Below, in pieces: positions 17,896 to 26,798 of a DNA stretch of 64,000 bases. Within the stretch, counting starts at the first letter, position 1; the number at the start of each line of letters is the position of its first letter. The translations under genes were made by a program, and so were the position numbers. The stretch is from Nocardioides daeguensis (lineage in GTDB: Bacteria; Actinomycetota; Actinomycetes; Propionibacteriales; Nocardioidaceae): assembly GCF_019192965.1 (NCBI RefSeq), contig NZ_JAHTKU010000024.1:1-64000 (forward strand), written 5' to 3'. A model generated the notes under the pieces. The model searched no databases and was not told where the DNA came from. It saw nothing but the letters and a program-made list of their open reading frames with translations.

Positions 17896-20800
17896 GTGCG
17901 GCGCATGATCGCGGCCCTCGCGGCCACCACCTTGGGCCTGGGCGTCCCCGTCGTCCTGGCCTCGTCGGCCGCGGCCGACATCACGGCTCCGGCCAATGGC
18001 GCAGTCCTGCGGGGCAACGCCACCTTGTCCTCCAGCGGCGTCTCGGACGGCAGCGCGTGCCTGAACGCGACCAAGCCGAACGTGACCCTGCAGCTGGTCA
18101 ACGGATCCGGGACGGTCGTGTACTCCCTCAAGCAGGAGGGCACCGGCGCGAAGTCGGTCACGATCGACACCCACGGCTACCCCAACGGCCCCTACACCGT
18201 GCGTTCGATCGAGCAGAAGCGGTCCGGGACGTTGTACTGCAAGAACTCGACGTCGACCTTCGACCGGTCGGTGACGATCGACAACATCAGCCAGATCGCC
18301 TACTCCGGCGCCACCGAGGGGCCGCAGAACACCTCGGTGACGGTGCGCGCGACACTGACCGATCCCCACCTGTCGACCTCGGTGCTGCCGAACCAGACCG
18401 TGACCTTCGCCCTGGCGGGCGGCACCTCGGTCAACGCCACCACCAACGCCAGCGGCGTGGCCACGGCCTCGCTTCCGCTGGCCGGGCCGCCGCGCTCGGC
18501 CAGCGTCACGGCGAGCTTCTCGGGGACGTCGTTCTACACCGGCTCCTCGACCTCCACGACGTTCGAGGTCCAGAAGAACCCCACCACGACCACCCTGCTC
18601 GAGCCCGCACCGGCGGTGCACGGCCAGGCGGTCAGCCTCACCGCACAGGTCGCTCCCGCCAACGGCACCAGCACGCCGACAGGCACCGTGCAGTTCACGG
18701 TCGACGGCGACGACCTCGGCGATCCGGTCGCCGTCTCCGGCGGCGTGGCGACGTCCGTGCCCACCACGGAGCTGAGCACCGGCAACCACACCGTCGGGGC
18801 TCGCTACAGCGGTGACGACAACCTGGTCACCAGCACCGCCGAGCCCCAGCAGCTGACGATCGGGAAGGCGCCGACCAGCACCGTGCTGACCAGCACCGGC
18901 TCGCCGACCGTCAGCGGCGAGGCGGTCACCTTCATCGCGACCGTCGGCGTCGTCTCCCCCGGCGCCGGCGACCCCGCCGGCGGCGTGCAGTTCAACGTCG
19001 ACGGCGAGCCGTTCGGCACCGCGGTTCCGCTCAGCGGCGACACCGCCGCGCTCACCGTCACCAACCTGACGCCGGGCAACCACGTGGTGCAGGCGACCTA
19101 CAACGGCAACGTCGACTTCGCCGCCAGCTCCTCCGCCGAGGTCAGCCACGGCGTGAACCGTGCCGACACCACGGTCTCGCTGAGCACCTCCAACCCCGAC
19201 GCCGTCGCCGGCGAGCCGCTGACCTTCACCGCCGACGTCGCCGTCGTCGGGCCCGGCGCCGGCGAGCCCACCGGATCGGTGCAGTTCTTCGCCGACGGCC
19301 AGGCGATCGGCTCCCCGGTCCCGCTGACCAACGGCTCGGCGGTCTCGGCTCCCGCCAAGCTGGACGCGGGCGACCACGTCATCACGGCCAACTACACCGG
19401 TGACACCCGGTTCGCCGGTGCCGCCGAGGACCTCCTGCAGGAGGTCGCGGCCGCGCGCACCACCACGGTCGTCGAGGTCTCCCCCAGTCCGTCGGTGGTC
19501 GGCCAGAGCGTCACCGTCCGTGCGACGGTCACGCCGAAGGCGCCCGCCACGGGCCAGCCCGTGGGTGCGGTCCAGTTCGTCATCGACGGCCAGGCCGGCA
19601 CCTTCGTCACCCTCGACGCGGGCGTCGCGGAGATCACGACGAGCACCCTGAGCCGCGGCAGCCACCAGGTGAAGGCGGTCTACCTCAGCGCCGACCCGAA
19701 CTTCGTGACCAGCACGTCCGAGACCGTCGCCCACCAGGTCAACAAGGCCGCCACGAGGACGACGGTCACCAGCAGCGCGCCGACGTCCGTCTTCGGTCAG
19801 CCGGTGACCCTCACCGCCACGGTCGGGGTGCTCGCGCCGGGTGCCGGATCGCCCTCGGGCACCATCACCTTCACCGACGGGGACACCGTCCTCGGCTCGG
19901 CCCCGGTCAGCTCGGCCACCGGCGGGGCCGCGTCGGTCACGATCGACTCGCTCTCCGTCGGCCAGCACGCCGTGGTCGCGACGTACGACGGCGACGACAG
20001 CTTCACGGGCAGCAACGGCTCGGTCGCGCAGAAGGTCCAGCGGGCCCAGACCTCGACGGTCGTCTCGTCGACGGCCAACCCGTCGCAGCCGGGGGCCGCG
20101 GTCCGCTTCACCGCGACCGTGAGCCCGGTGGCGCCGGGCGCCGGCGTCCCGGGCGGTACGGTGCAGTTCAAGGTCAACGGAGCCGCCCTCGGCGCCCCGG
20201 TGGCCCTCGTCGACAGCGTGGCGACCAGCGCCGACTTCGCCAACCTGGCTCCCGGCACCTACCGGATCTCGGCGGTCTACAGCGGTGAGCCGCGGTTCGT
20301 CGCCAGCACCGGACTGCTCGACCAGGGCAACGGACAGACCGTCGCCAAGGCCGGCACCGCCACCGAGCTGGCCTCCGACGACGCCGAGGCCGACGCGGGC
20401 CAGACGGTGACCTTCACGGCCACCGTCCGCGCGGTCGCCCCGGCCACCGGCAAGCCCACCGGGGTCGTCCAGTTCTGGGACGGCACCACCCTGCTCGGCG
20501 CGACCAGCCTGGCTCCGTCCGACGAGGCGAACACCAGCACCGCGTCCTTCGCCACGGCCACGCTGACCCCGGGCACCCACGAGATCCGGGCGTCGTACGG
20601 CGGCAGCGTGACCTTCGACGGCTCGACGGCCTCCACCTCGCAGGTGGTCGGCGCCGGCGTCACCGTCGTCGGCATCGCGTCGAGCGCCAACCCGTCGACG
20701 TACGGCGACCGGGTGACGCTGACCGCCGTCGTCACCGACGCCGCGCCGGCTGCGGGCAAGCCCACCGGCACGGTGACCTTCCGCTCCGGCAGCACCGTGC

Positions 20801-21264
20801 TCGGCACCGCGACGCTCGCCACGGTCGACGGCCAGCAGCAGGCGAGGCTCGAGGTCGACGGCCTGGCCGCCGGCACCTACGCCCTCACCGCGGCCTACTC
20901 GGGCGACGCCTCCCGGGCCGCCGGCACCTCGCCGGCGCTGAGCCAGGTCGTGCAACGCGCGGCGACCCACCTCGACGACCTCAAGGTGATCAACTCGCAG
21001 CTGTGGACGGTGCGCGAGGTGACGGCGACCCTGCGCGGCCCGCGCAACGAGCCGCTGGCCGGCCAGGAGCTGGTGTTCTCGACGAACACCACCGTCTCGG
21101 CCGGGTACCTCGAGATCTGCCGGGCGGTGACCGACGCCAACGGCTACGCCAAGTGCAAGGTGCCGCCGGCGATCCCGGCGTACGTCAACGCCGACGGCTT
21201 CACGGTCACCTTCGCCGGGAACGCCAGCTACCTGCCCGCAACCGACCACGGCGGCGGCCGCTGA
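17896..21264 (+). CDS. large secreted protein with eight tandem Ig-like repeats
   Basis: 1122-aa paralogue of the preceding gene. The signal peptide RRMIAALAATTLGLGVPVVL ends at SSAAA. A short unique N-terminal domain with two cysteine pairs is followed by a Big_1-like module (LPNQTVTFALAGG), eight Ig-like repeats of about 95 aa, and a final Big_1-like module containing EICRAVTDANGYAKC. Start choice is open: the GTG at 17896 has AAAGGA 6 nt upstream, but an ATG at 17881 and a GTG at 17866 overlapping the previous stop are in frame. Either way the two genes are likely co-transcribed and perhaps translationally coupled. No cell-wall anchor is visible. Confidence 0.82.
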   Translation: MRRMIAALAATTLGLGVPVVLASSAAADITAPANGAVLRGNATLSSSGVSDGSACLNATKPNVTLQLVNGSGTVVYSLKQEGTGAKSVTIDTHGYPNGPYTVRSIEQKRSGTLYCKNSTSTFDRSVTIDNISQIAYSGATEGPQNTSVTVRATLTDPHLSTSVLPNQTVTFALAGGTSVNATTNASGVATASLPLAGPPRSASVTASFSGTSFYTGSSTSTTFEVQKNPTTTTLLEPAPAVHGQAVSLTAQVAPANGTSTPTGTVQFTVDGDDLGDPVAVSGGVATSVPTTELSTGNHTVGARYSGDDNLVTSTAEPQQLTIGKAPTSTVLTSTGSPTVSGEAVTFIATVGVVSPGAGDPAGGVQFNVDGEPFGTAVPLSGDTAALTVTNLTPGNHVVQATYNGNVDFAASSSAEVSHGVNRADTTVSLSTSNPDAVAGEPLTFTADVAVVGPGAGEPTGSVQFFADGQAIGSPVPLTNGSAVSAPAKLDAGDHVITANYTGDTRFAGAAEDLLQEVAAARTTTVVEVSPSPSVVGQSVTVRATVTPKAPATGQPVGAVQFVIDGQAGTFVTLDAGVAEITTSTLSRGSHQVKAVYLSADPNFVTSTSETVAHQVNKAATRTTVTSSAPTSVFGQPVTLTATVGVLAPGAGSPSGTITFTDGDTVLGSAPVSSATGGAASVTIDSLSVGQHAVVATYDGDDSFTGSNGSVAQKVQRAQTSTVVSSTANPSQPGAAVRFTATVSPVAPGAGVPGGTVQFKVNGAALGAPVALVDSVATSADFANLAPGTYRISAVYSGEPRFVASTGLLDQGNGQTVAKAGTATELASDDAEADAGQTVTFTATVRAVAPATGKPTGVVQFWDGTTLLGATSLAPSDEANTSTASFATATLTPGTHEIRASYGGSVTFDGSTASTSQVVGAGVTVVGIASSANPSTYGDRVTLTAVVTDAAPAAGKPTGTVTFRSGSTVLGTATLATVDGQQQARLEVDGLAAGTYALTAAYSGDASRAAGTSPALSQVVQRAATHLDDLKVINSQLWTVREVTATLRGPRNEPLAGQELVFSTNTTVSAGYLEICRAVTDANGYAKCKVPPAIPAYVNADGFTVTFAGNASYLPATDHGGGR

Positions 21265-21280
21265 CCGACCGCAGGTTCCA

Positions 21281-21320
21281 GCAGCGAGGGGCGCGTCCGA
21301 CCGGACGCGCCCCTCGTTGC
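21281..21320 (+). terminator. 40-nt hairpin terminator
   Basis: A near-perfect inverted repeat (GCAGCGAGGGGCGCGTCCG with its complement, one G-U pair, 2-nt loop) lies 17 bp after the stop of the second Ig-like gene. Confidence 0.8.
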
Positions 21321-21325
21321 ATGAT

Positions 21326-21435
21326 CGTTGAGTTGCCACTTTCTCGCCGTTGAGTTGCCGCTTCCTCGCCGTTGAGTTGCCGCTTCCTCACCGTTGAGCT
21401 GCCGGTTCCTCACCGTTGAGCTGCCGCCTGTTCCG
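21326..21435. repeat. 22-bp tandem repeats, five units
   Basis: Units start at 21326, 21348, 21370, 21392 and 21414 and follow the pattern CGTTGAGTTGCCGCTTCCTC plus two bases. The last unit has diverged. There are no spacers between units, so this is not a CRISPR array. The region 21265-22069 has no intact gene. Confidence 0.85.
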
Positions 21436-21473
21436 ATACAGCCCCTCGTGCCGTCGGGACGGTGAGCGGGCAT

Positions 21474-21512
21474 CGGTTGCGTAGCCGGTTGCCTTCCGAA
21501 ATGCAGCAACGA
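21474..21512 (-). repeat. 39-nt dispersed repeat, copy 1
   Basis: On the minus strand it begins TCGTTGCTGCATTTCGGAAG and ends in CGGCTACGCAACCG. A second copy at 62496-62534 (plus strand) differs at only 4 of 39 positions. Both copies lie in intergenic DNA near other repeats. Confidence 0.6.
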
Positions 21513-21540
21513 CGAGGGGCGTAGGGGTGCTGGTGCAGCA

Positions 21541-22010
21541 ACCTCGACCGCCACCAGGCCCGGGTCGTCGACGGCGGGGAGCCGCTGAGGAGGGACCACT
21601 GGCGGGCCGAAGCCTTGGCCATGATCGCCCACCCCGCCGCCGTCCCCGCCTTCCTCCAGCCATCTGAGGAACGTCGCGATCCCGGCACCGCGCCCCTCGG
21701 CACCGCAGCGTGGACCTCCACACCGGCCGCTCCGTCAACGGCTACGAACATCCCTCCGACGTGAAGCACCTCACCGAGCTGCGCCGCTTGGGCGACGTCG
21801 TCCCCCACGCCCCCGGCCGCGTCACCACCATCGAGCCAAGCCCCACTTCGGCTACACCGTCCTCCAACTCGGCCCCACCAGTAGATCTGGGGAACACCCC
21901 ACGGCCTCTACCGCCTCGTCACCACCACCGGCACCAGCGTGCTCACCCGCGCCGAGTAGCAAGCCCTCGAACACGACGCGATCGTCTTCGCCGGCGGCGA
22001 CGCCGCCTGA
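21541..22010 (+). pseudogene. decayed gene of unknown family
   Basis: Protein-like segments occur in different plus-strand frames: an Ala-rich piece containing HWRAEALAMIAHP near 21597-21660, then LHTGRSVNGYEHPSDVKHL and ELRRLGDVVPHAPGRVTTIE at 21712-21835, then HFGYTVLQLGPT near 21846, then GLYRLVTTTGTSVLTRAE near 21900 followed by an in-frame TAG and QALEHDAIVFAGGDAA. The order and spacing fit one ancestral protein broken by at least two frameshifts and a stop. I do not recognise the family. Confidence 0.4.
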
Positions 22011-22018
22011 GCGACGGC

Positions 22019-22053
22019 GACGGCCCGGCCACCACGAGGTTGACCGGGCCGTC
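22019..22053 (-). terminator. hairpin terminator of the seven-repeat protein gene
   Basis: A 10-bp perfect stem (GACGGCCCGG with its complement) and 15-nt loop, 16 bp beyond the stop codon at 22070. Confidence 0.6.
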
Positions 22054-22069
22054 GGACGGCGTGCTCAGG

Positions 22070-24427
22070 TCAGGGGCAGTACTGCTTGGCCCCGGCTTGG
22101 GCGGACGCGACCGCCTTCGTCGCGGTGGCGAGAGCGGCCTCGGCGTCGGCCTGCGCCGACCTGGCCTTCCTGAGCCGCACCGTGAGCTTGGCGGTCTTGG
22201 CCCTGTTGCCGGCCTTGGCTGCCGCCTTCTTCTTGGCCTTGAGCTTCGCGACCTTCGCCTGGGCGGCCGTCACGGCCTCGGCGGCCTGGGTCTGCGCGGC
22301 GGTGGCGCTGGTGACCGAGCCGGCCGCCGCGCCACACGCGACACCCTGCGCCGGGGTCACCGCGACGGAGGTGGCCGTCATGGCGGCGTACCCGGTCTTG
22401 GTCGCCGTGACCTCGACCGTCAGGGCCTTGCCGATGGCACTCGCCGGGACCACCAGCTGCTTGCCGGTGCCGATGACGGTGCCCGCGAGGAGCCATCGGT
22501 AGGAGTAGGAGTCCGCGGCCGGCGACCAGGCGCCGGGCCAGGCCTCGACGGTCGCGCCGGCGACCGGCGCTCCGTAGATCAGAGGCTTCGTGGTGTTGGC
22601 GAGAGCACCCGGTGCCACGACGTCGCTCGGCGCCGACGTCACCGTGGTCGAGGCGTAGCCCGCCTTGGTGGCGGTGGCCCTGACGGTGAGCGTCTCCCCC
22701 GCCGCGGCGGCCGGGACCACGATGTAGTTGCCGGTGCCGATCGGGGTCGCCGAACCGGAGCGGAACCACTGCAGGGCGACGTCGTCGGGAGCGGGGTTCC
22801 AGACGCCGGGATGCACCCCGACGAGCTGGCCGACCGCCGGGGCGGCGGTGATCGCCGGGGCGACCAGATTCTGCACGCTCGGGGTGGCACCGGCCGCGAG
22901 CACCGGGCCCTGCGGGGCGGAGACCGCGTAGCCGTCGGAGTACCCCGCCCTGGTCGCCTTGACGACGATGCTGAGCATCGCACTCTCGGCGGCAGCGGGC
23001 ACGACCAGGCTGTCGCCGGTGCCGATCGGGTCGGTGGAGCCCGAGCGGAACCAGGTCACGGACGTGGCGGCGTCGGCCGGGTTCCAGGTGCCGGTGCTCG
23101 CGGTGAGCGTCGCGCCGACCTTGAGGGTCCCGGAGATGGACGGCTCGTCGACGTTCTGCACCGGGGTGGTGCCCGTGGCCGCGACGGCCACGGGGGCGGA
23201 GGTGGCCACGGCGTCGGCGTACGCCGCCTTGGCGGCGCTCACCTCGACGGTGAGGTCCTTGCCGGCGGCGCCGGCGGGGACGACGAGCGTCTTGCCGGTG
23301 CCGATCGGCGCGACGGTGCCGGCCTGGAACCAGCGATATGTGTAGCCGCCGGGGGCCGGGAACCAGGCACCGGGCCAGGCCTCGACGGTGCTGCCGACGA
23401 CCGGGGAGCCGAAGATCGCCGGCGCCTCGGTGTTGTGGAGGGCGCCCTCGCCGACGGTGTCGGACGGTGCGGAGGTGGCGGTGGCGTCGGTGCGCCCGGC
23501 CTTGTGGGCGGTCGCCTTGACGGTCAGGGTCTCGCCCAGCGCGGCGGCCGGGACGACGATGGTCAGGCCGGTCCCGATCGGCGTCGTCGAGCCGGAGCGG
23601 AACCACTCGACGTCGACGGAGTCGGCCTGCGGGTCCCACACGCCCGGGTGGGCGACGGCGAGCGCGCCGACCTGCGGGGCGTCGCTGATCGCCGGCTGTA
23701 CGACGTTCTTGACGGGGCCGGTTCCGGGCGCGTGGGCGGTGACCGGGTCGGAGGTCGCGACGCCGTCGTGCCAGCCGGCGGCCTTGAGGGTGACCTCGAC
23801 GCTCAGCTCCTTGCCGGCCGCGCCGGCCGGGACGACGAGCGTCTTGGTCGTCGCGATCGGGGGCGCCGTACCGGACTGGAACCAGCGGTACGCGTAGCTG
23901 TCGGCCTCGACCGACCAGGCGCCCTCCCAGACGGCCAGCGTGTTGCCGACCTCGGGGGTGCCGAAGATGGCGGGCAACGTGTAGTTGACCGGCGTGCCGT
24001 CGGCCACCGGCGTGCTCGGGGCCGACGAGACGACGGCGTCGACGTACCCGGCCTTCTTGGCGGTCGCCTTGACCGTCAGCGTCTCGCCCCGCGCCGCGAA
24101 CGGCACCAGGACCGCGTTGCCGGTGCCGATCGGGGTGGCCGAGCCGGACCGGAACCACTCGAGCGTGACCGAGTCCGGCGCCGGGGACCACGTGCCCGGG
24201 TGGGCGAGGGCGAGCTCACCGACCTTCGGGGGGTCGTTGTAGATCGACGGCTTCAGCAGGTTGTTGATCGGCTTCGGGTCGGCCGCGTGGGCGACGGGCG
24301 CGGAGGACGTGGACAGGGCCACCAGCCCCAGCAGCGCCACCGCCGTGGCGAGCAGGACCGACAGCAGCCGGCGGAGCTCCGGCAGGGCCGGACGGCCACG
24401 CGCCGCCCCGAGGAAATGCGGACGCAT
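22070..24427 (-). CDS. secreted seven-repeat beta-sandwich protein with basic C-terminal coil
   Basis: 785-aa exported protein. A long N-region and hydrophobic core (LLSVLLATAVALLGLVAL) end at AHAAD. Seven repeats of about 90-95 aa follow. Each has VG.T/L...G.W.P, a central EWFRSG or YRWFQ.G element with PIGTG, then VVPA.A.G..L.V..T..KAGY and TSAP. This is the Ig-like GY-repeat architecture of actinobacterial surface proteins. The last ~85 aa form an Ala/Lys-rich coiled coil ending in QYCP, with a Cys near each end. Start ATG 24427 has GGGGAG 7 nt upstream; an in-frame ATG at 24442 is the alternative. Function unknown; adhesion or wall association is inferred. Confidence 0.8.
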   Translation of the reverse strand: MRPHFLGAARGRPALPELRRLLSVLLATAVALLGLVALSTSSAPVAHAADPKPINNLLKPSIYNDPPKVGELALAHPGTWSPAPDSVTLEWFRSGSATPIGTGNAVLVPFAARGETLTVKATAKKAGYVDAVVSSAPSTPVADGTPVNYTLPAIFGTPEVGNTLAVWEGAWSVEADSYAYRWFQSGTAPPIATTKTLVVPAGAAGKELSVEVTLKAAGWHDGVATSDPVTAHAPGTGPVKNVVQPAISDAPQVGALAVAHPGVWDPQADSVDVEWFRSGSTTPIGTGLTIVVPAAALGETLTVKATAHKAGRTDATATSAPSDTVGEGALHNTEAPAIFGSPVVGSTVEAWPGAWFPAPGGYTYRWFQAGTVAPIGTGKTLVVPAGAAGKDLTVEVSAAKAAYADAVATSAPVAVAATGTTPVQNVDEPSISGTLKVGATLTASTGTWNPADAATSVTWFRSGSTDPIGTGDSLVVPAAAESAMLSIVVKATRAGYSDGYAVSAPQGPVLAAGATPSVQNLVAPAITAAPAVGQLVGVHPGVWNPAPDDVALQWFRSGSATPIGTGNYIVVPAAAAGETLTVRATATKAGYASTTVTSAPSDVVAPGALANTTKPLIYGAPVAGATVEAWPGAWSPAADSYSYRWLLAGTVIGTGKQLVVPASAIGKALTVEVTATKTGYAAMTATSVAVTPAQGVACGAAAGSVTSATAAQTQAAEAVTAAQAKVAKLKAKKKAAAKAGNRAKTAKLTVRLRKARSAQADAEAALATATKAVASAQAGAKQYCP

Positions 24428-24540
24428 CAATCGACTCCCCATAAGTCGTGTACGTGCCCGAGGACACAGGACCCTCGCACGTTACCGACAGCGGGAGCCA
24501 TCTGGTGGCCGTTTGCCGAAAGCCACGCCCGCCCGGAGCG

Positions 24541-26080
24541 CTACCGGACCCGGACCGCCCGGGTCCGGACGACGACCGGCTCGTAGCCCGGCGCCGCGTA
24601 GGTGACCTGGGCCCGGACCTTGGCGCCCTTGAGCGCCTTCGTGAGCCTGAGGACCTTCGTCGTCCCGCCCACGACCGGCTTGCCCCGGACCAGCCACTGG
24701 ACCTCCACCGTGGCCGACGCCGGCAGGGTGGCACCGGCGCGGACCTTGAGCTTGCGCCCGACCTTCGCCTTGCCCTTGAGCGTCGGCGCCGCCACGGTCA
24801 GGGTGCCGGGCCGGACGGGGCCGGAGGACCGGGCGGAGCTGTAGCCGGGCAGGGAGCTGCCCTTCGTGATCGCGGCAAGGGTGACCGAGAGCCGCTTGCC
24901 GACGAGGCCCGGCGTGAGGGCCAGGGTGTCCTTGGTGGCACCCGGGACCGGCGCCAGGTCGGCGTACCACTGGTAGGTCACGTCGGTCGGCTCCTTCTCC
25001 CAGGTGCCGCGACCGACCTTGAGCGTCTCACCGACCTTGAGCACGCCCGAGATCGCGGGCGGCGCGGTGGCCCTCAGCGCGGTCAGCGCCGGCGCGATGG
25101 GCGTGGTCGGCGCGGAGGTCGCGGTGCTGCTCGTATGGCCCTCGAGCGCGGCGGTCACCCGGACGGTGATCGTCTCCGCCCTGGGCGGCCGGAGGGACGA
25201 CCAGCGTCGCGCCGGCACCGATCGCGACGGCGGAGCCGGAGCGGAACCACTCGTAGGTGAAGGTGTAGCCCGACTCGAACGGGTACCAGACGCCGTGCGC
25301 GGCGGCCAGGGTGTCCCCGACCCGCGGGATGCCGTTGACGGCCGGCTCGCCGCCCGCGACGTTGCGCACCTGCGGCAGGTCGAGGTGGATGTCGAGGTTC
25401 GGGACGTCGGCGTCGACCGGCACCGCGTCCGCGGTCGCCAGGGTGCGCTTGTCGGCATAGAACTCGCCGTGCTCACGGGGCGCGTCGACGAAGCCGAACC
25501 GGTAGCTGCCCGCCGGGACCACCAGCGCGTAGTCGCCGTCCGCGTCGGCCTTGGCGGTGTACGTCGGGCTCGTCGTGCCGTCGGCGTAAGCAGCGACCAA
25601 CGCGTTGGCGGCGTCGCTGTCGTCGGGCTCGCTCACGTGGCCGGAGACCAGGCGGCCCGGCGCGAGCGCGGCATCGATGCCCGGCAGGATCTCGTTGTCG
25701 GTGACGGTGAGGTCCTTCGCCTCGGCCACGGTGGCGACGTCGTCGTAGAACTCCGGCGCGTAGGTCGGGTCGGCGCACGCCTGCGCGCACTCCACGAACC
25801 CCAGCCGGTAGGTGCCGGGTTCGGCGTAGAGGACGTAGGTGCCGGTGGGCTGGGTCTCGGCGAACCTGACCGGCCCCCAGCCGGTGACGCCGTCCTCGGT
25901 CAGCTGCTGGAAGGCGACCACCTTGATGTTGTCCAGCGGCAGGCCGCCGACCTCGGCGGTGACGGTGCCGCTGATCGCGCCGAGCGGGGTCGCGGCGTGG
26001 GCGGTGGGTGCGGGAAGCGTGCCCAGACCGAGCAGGGCGGTCGTGGCGGCCACGACCGCGCCCAGGAGCTGCTTGCGCAT
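24541..26080 (-). pseudogene. frameshifted secreted repeat protein (carboxypeptidase-regulatory-like and GY repeats)
   Basis: The gene starts MRKQLLGAVVAATTALLG with a signal peptide ending at AHAA. The first frame holds two regulatory-like beta-sandwich segments (GTVTAEVGGLPL and SGHVSEPDDSD) and the start of a GY repeat of the same type as the preceding gene. At 25179-25181 (CCC on the plus strand) the frame is lost. Removing one base lets the repeat continue as AETITVRVTAALEGH, then another repeat and a basic C-terminus to the stop at 24541. Without the shift the product would be about 513 aa. It is either a recent mutation or a base-calling error; as written, the protein ends in 85 residues of wrong-frame sequence. 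Confidence 0.72.
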
Positions 26081-26181
26081 CAGATAGTGATCCCCGTCGT
26101 CATCGCCGCGGCGTCCCGGGCGCGTGGTGCTGTCGGGTGCCCAACGACGCGACCGCGCTGAGGTCCCGTCCGCGAATGACG

Positions 26182-26286
26182 GAGGTGAGCATCGCCGATC
26201 CCCACCACAACGGCGCGAGCGGCGCGGACCGGCCCCCCGAGACGGGACCGGTCCTGGCGACCCCAGCCATCGGCGATGCTCACCTC
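26182..26286. repeat. 18-bp perfect inverted repeat with 69-nt spacer
   Basis: GAGGTGAGCATCGCCGAT at 26182-26199 is matched by its exact complement at 26269-26286. It lies 100-200 bp upstream of the frameshifted repeat-protein gene, in a 271-bp stretch with no gene. It could be a long stem in the 5' leader, a pair of regulator sites or a remnant of a small mobile element. Confidence 0.6.
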
Positions 26287-26315
26287 GTCGACGCCACCCT
26301 ACCCAACAAATGCCT

Positions 26316-26342
26316 TGTAGTGACACGTCAATTGCCACTACA
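26316..26342. other. AT-richer inverted repeat at the end of the Tad operon
   Basis: TGTAGTG and CACTACA flank a 13-nt loop, 10 bp beyond the stop of the last tad gene, in a locally AT-rich stretch. It may be a terminator of the Tad operon or an operator in the upstream region of the gene at 24541-26080. Confidence 0.4.
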
Positions 26343-26351
26343 TGTCAGCGG

Positions 26352-26798
26352 TCAGTCGGCCTCGGGATCCACGACCGCCGACCCGACCGCCCGGACCAGG
26401 GGCTGCTCGGCGGCGCCGGGCAGGTGCAGCGGCAGGTCCACCGGAGCGATCAGCTCGACGACCAGGCGCTCACCGTCGACCCGCACCGTCGCCCTGATCC
26501 CCGGGTGGGCGGCAGCCGCGCCGGCCTCACGCAGGTAGGTCCGCACGGCCGTCTCGGCCTCCGCGCGCGAGATCGCCAGGTCGCCGGTGGCCAGCCCGCC
26601 GCCGTACGCGTCGGCGCCCTGGGCCCCGAGGTCGGCGCCCTGGAGCGCGGCGCCGTCGGCGAGGGCGTCGAGGCGCTGGCGGGCGAGGTAGGCCGCGCTG
26701 GCGTCGACGACGACCGCCACGAGCAACAGCACGATCGCGGCGAAGGCGAGGACGAGCGGCGTGGAGCTGCCGCGCTCGGGCGTGGTCGCTCGGCTCAC
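26352..26798 (-). CDS. TadG-like pilus-assembly protein
   Basis: 148-aa protein with an N-terminal ERGSSTPLVLAFAAIVLLLVAVVVDASAAY membrane segment typical of TadE/G-like pseudopilins of the Flp pilus (Rv3654c-type in mycobacteria). Residues after about 45 are predicted outside. It overlaps the preceding gene by 4 bp (ATGA) and ends the Tad operon. The family is thought to act as minor pilins or as a prepilin-like assembly platform; the sequence alone cannot separate these. Confidence 0.78.
   Translation of the reverse strand: MSRATTPERGSSTPLVLAFAAIVLLLVAVVVDASAAYLARQRLDALADGAALQGADLGAQGADAYGGGLATGDLAISRAEAETAVRTYLREAGAAAAHPGIRATVRVDGERLVVELIAPVDLPLHLPGAAEQPLVRAVGSAVVDPEAD

Noticed and set aside
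17812..21339. 1175-codon open frame on the minus strand opposite the second Ig-like gene
   Set aside because: Same reason: low-complexity antisense translation of a GC-rich repetitive coding region.
21326..21435. Possible CRISPR array
   Set aside because: Units are directly adjacent with no spacers and no cas gene is present in the window.
22065..24191. Long minus-strand frame overlapping the seven-repeat protein in another frame, and a matching plus-strand frame at 21710-24586
   Set aside because: Both translate to Arg/Gly/Asp-rich sequence without family features; only the frame ending at 22070 gives regular beta-sandwich repeats and a signal peptide.
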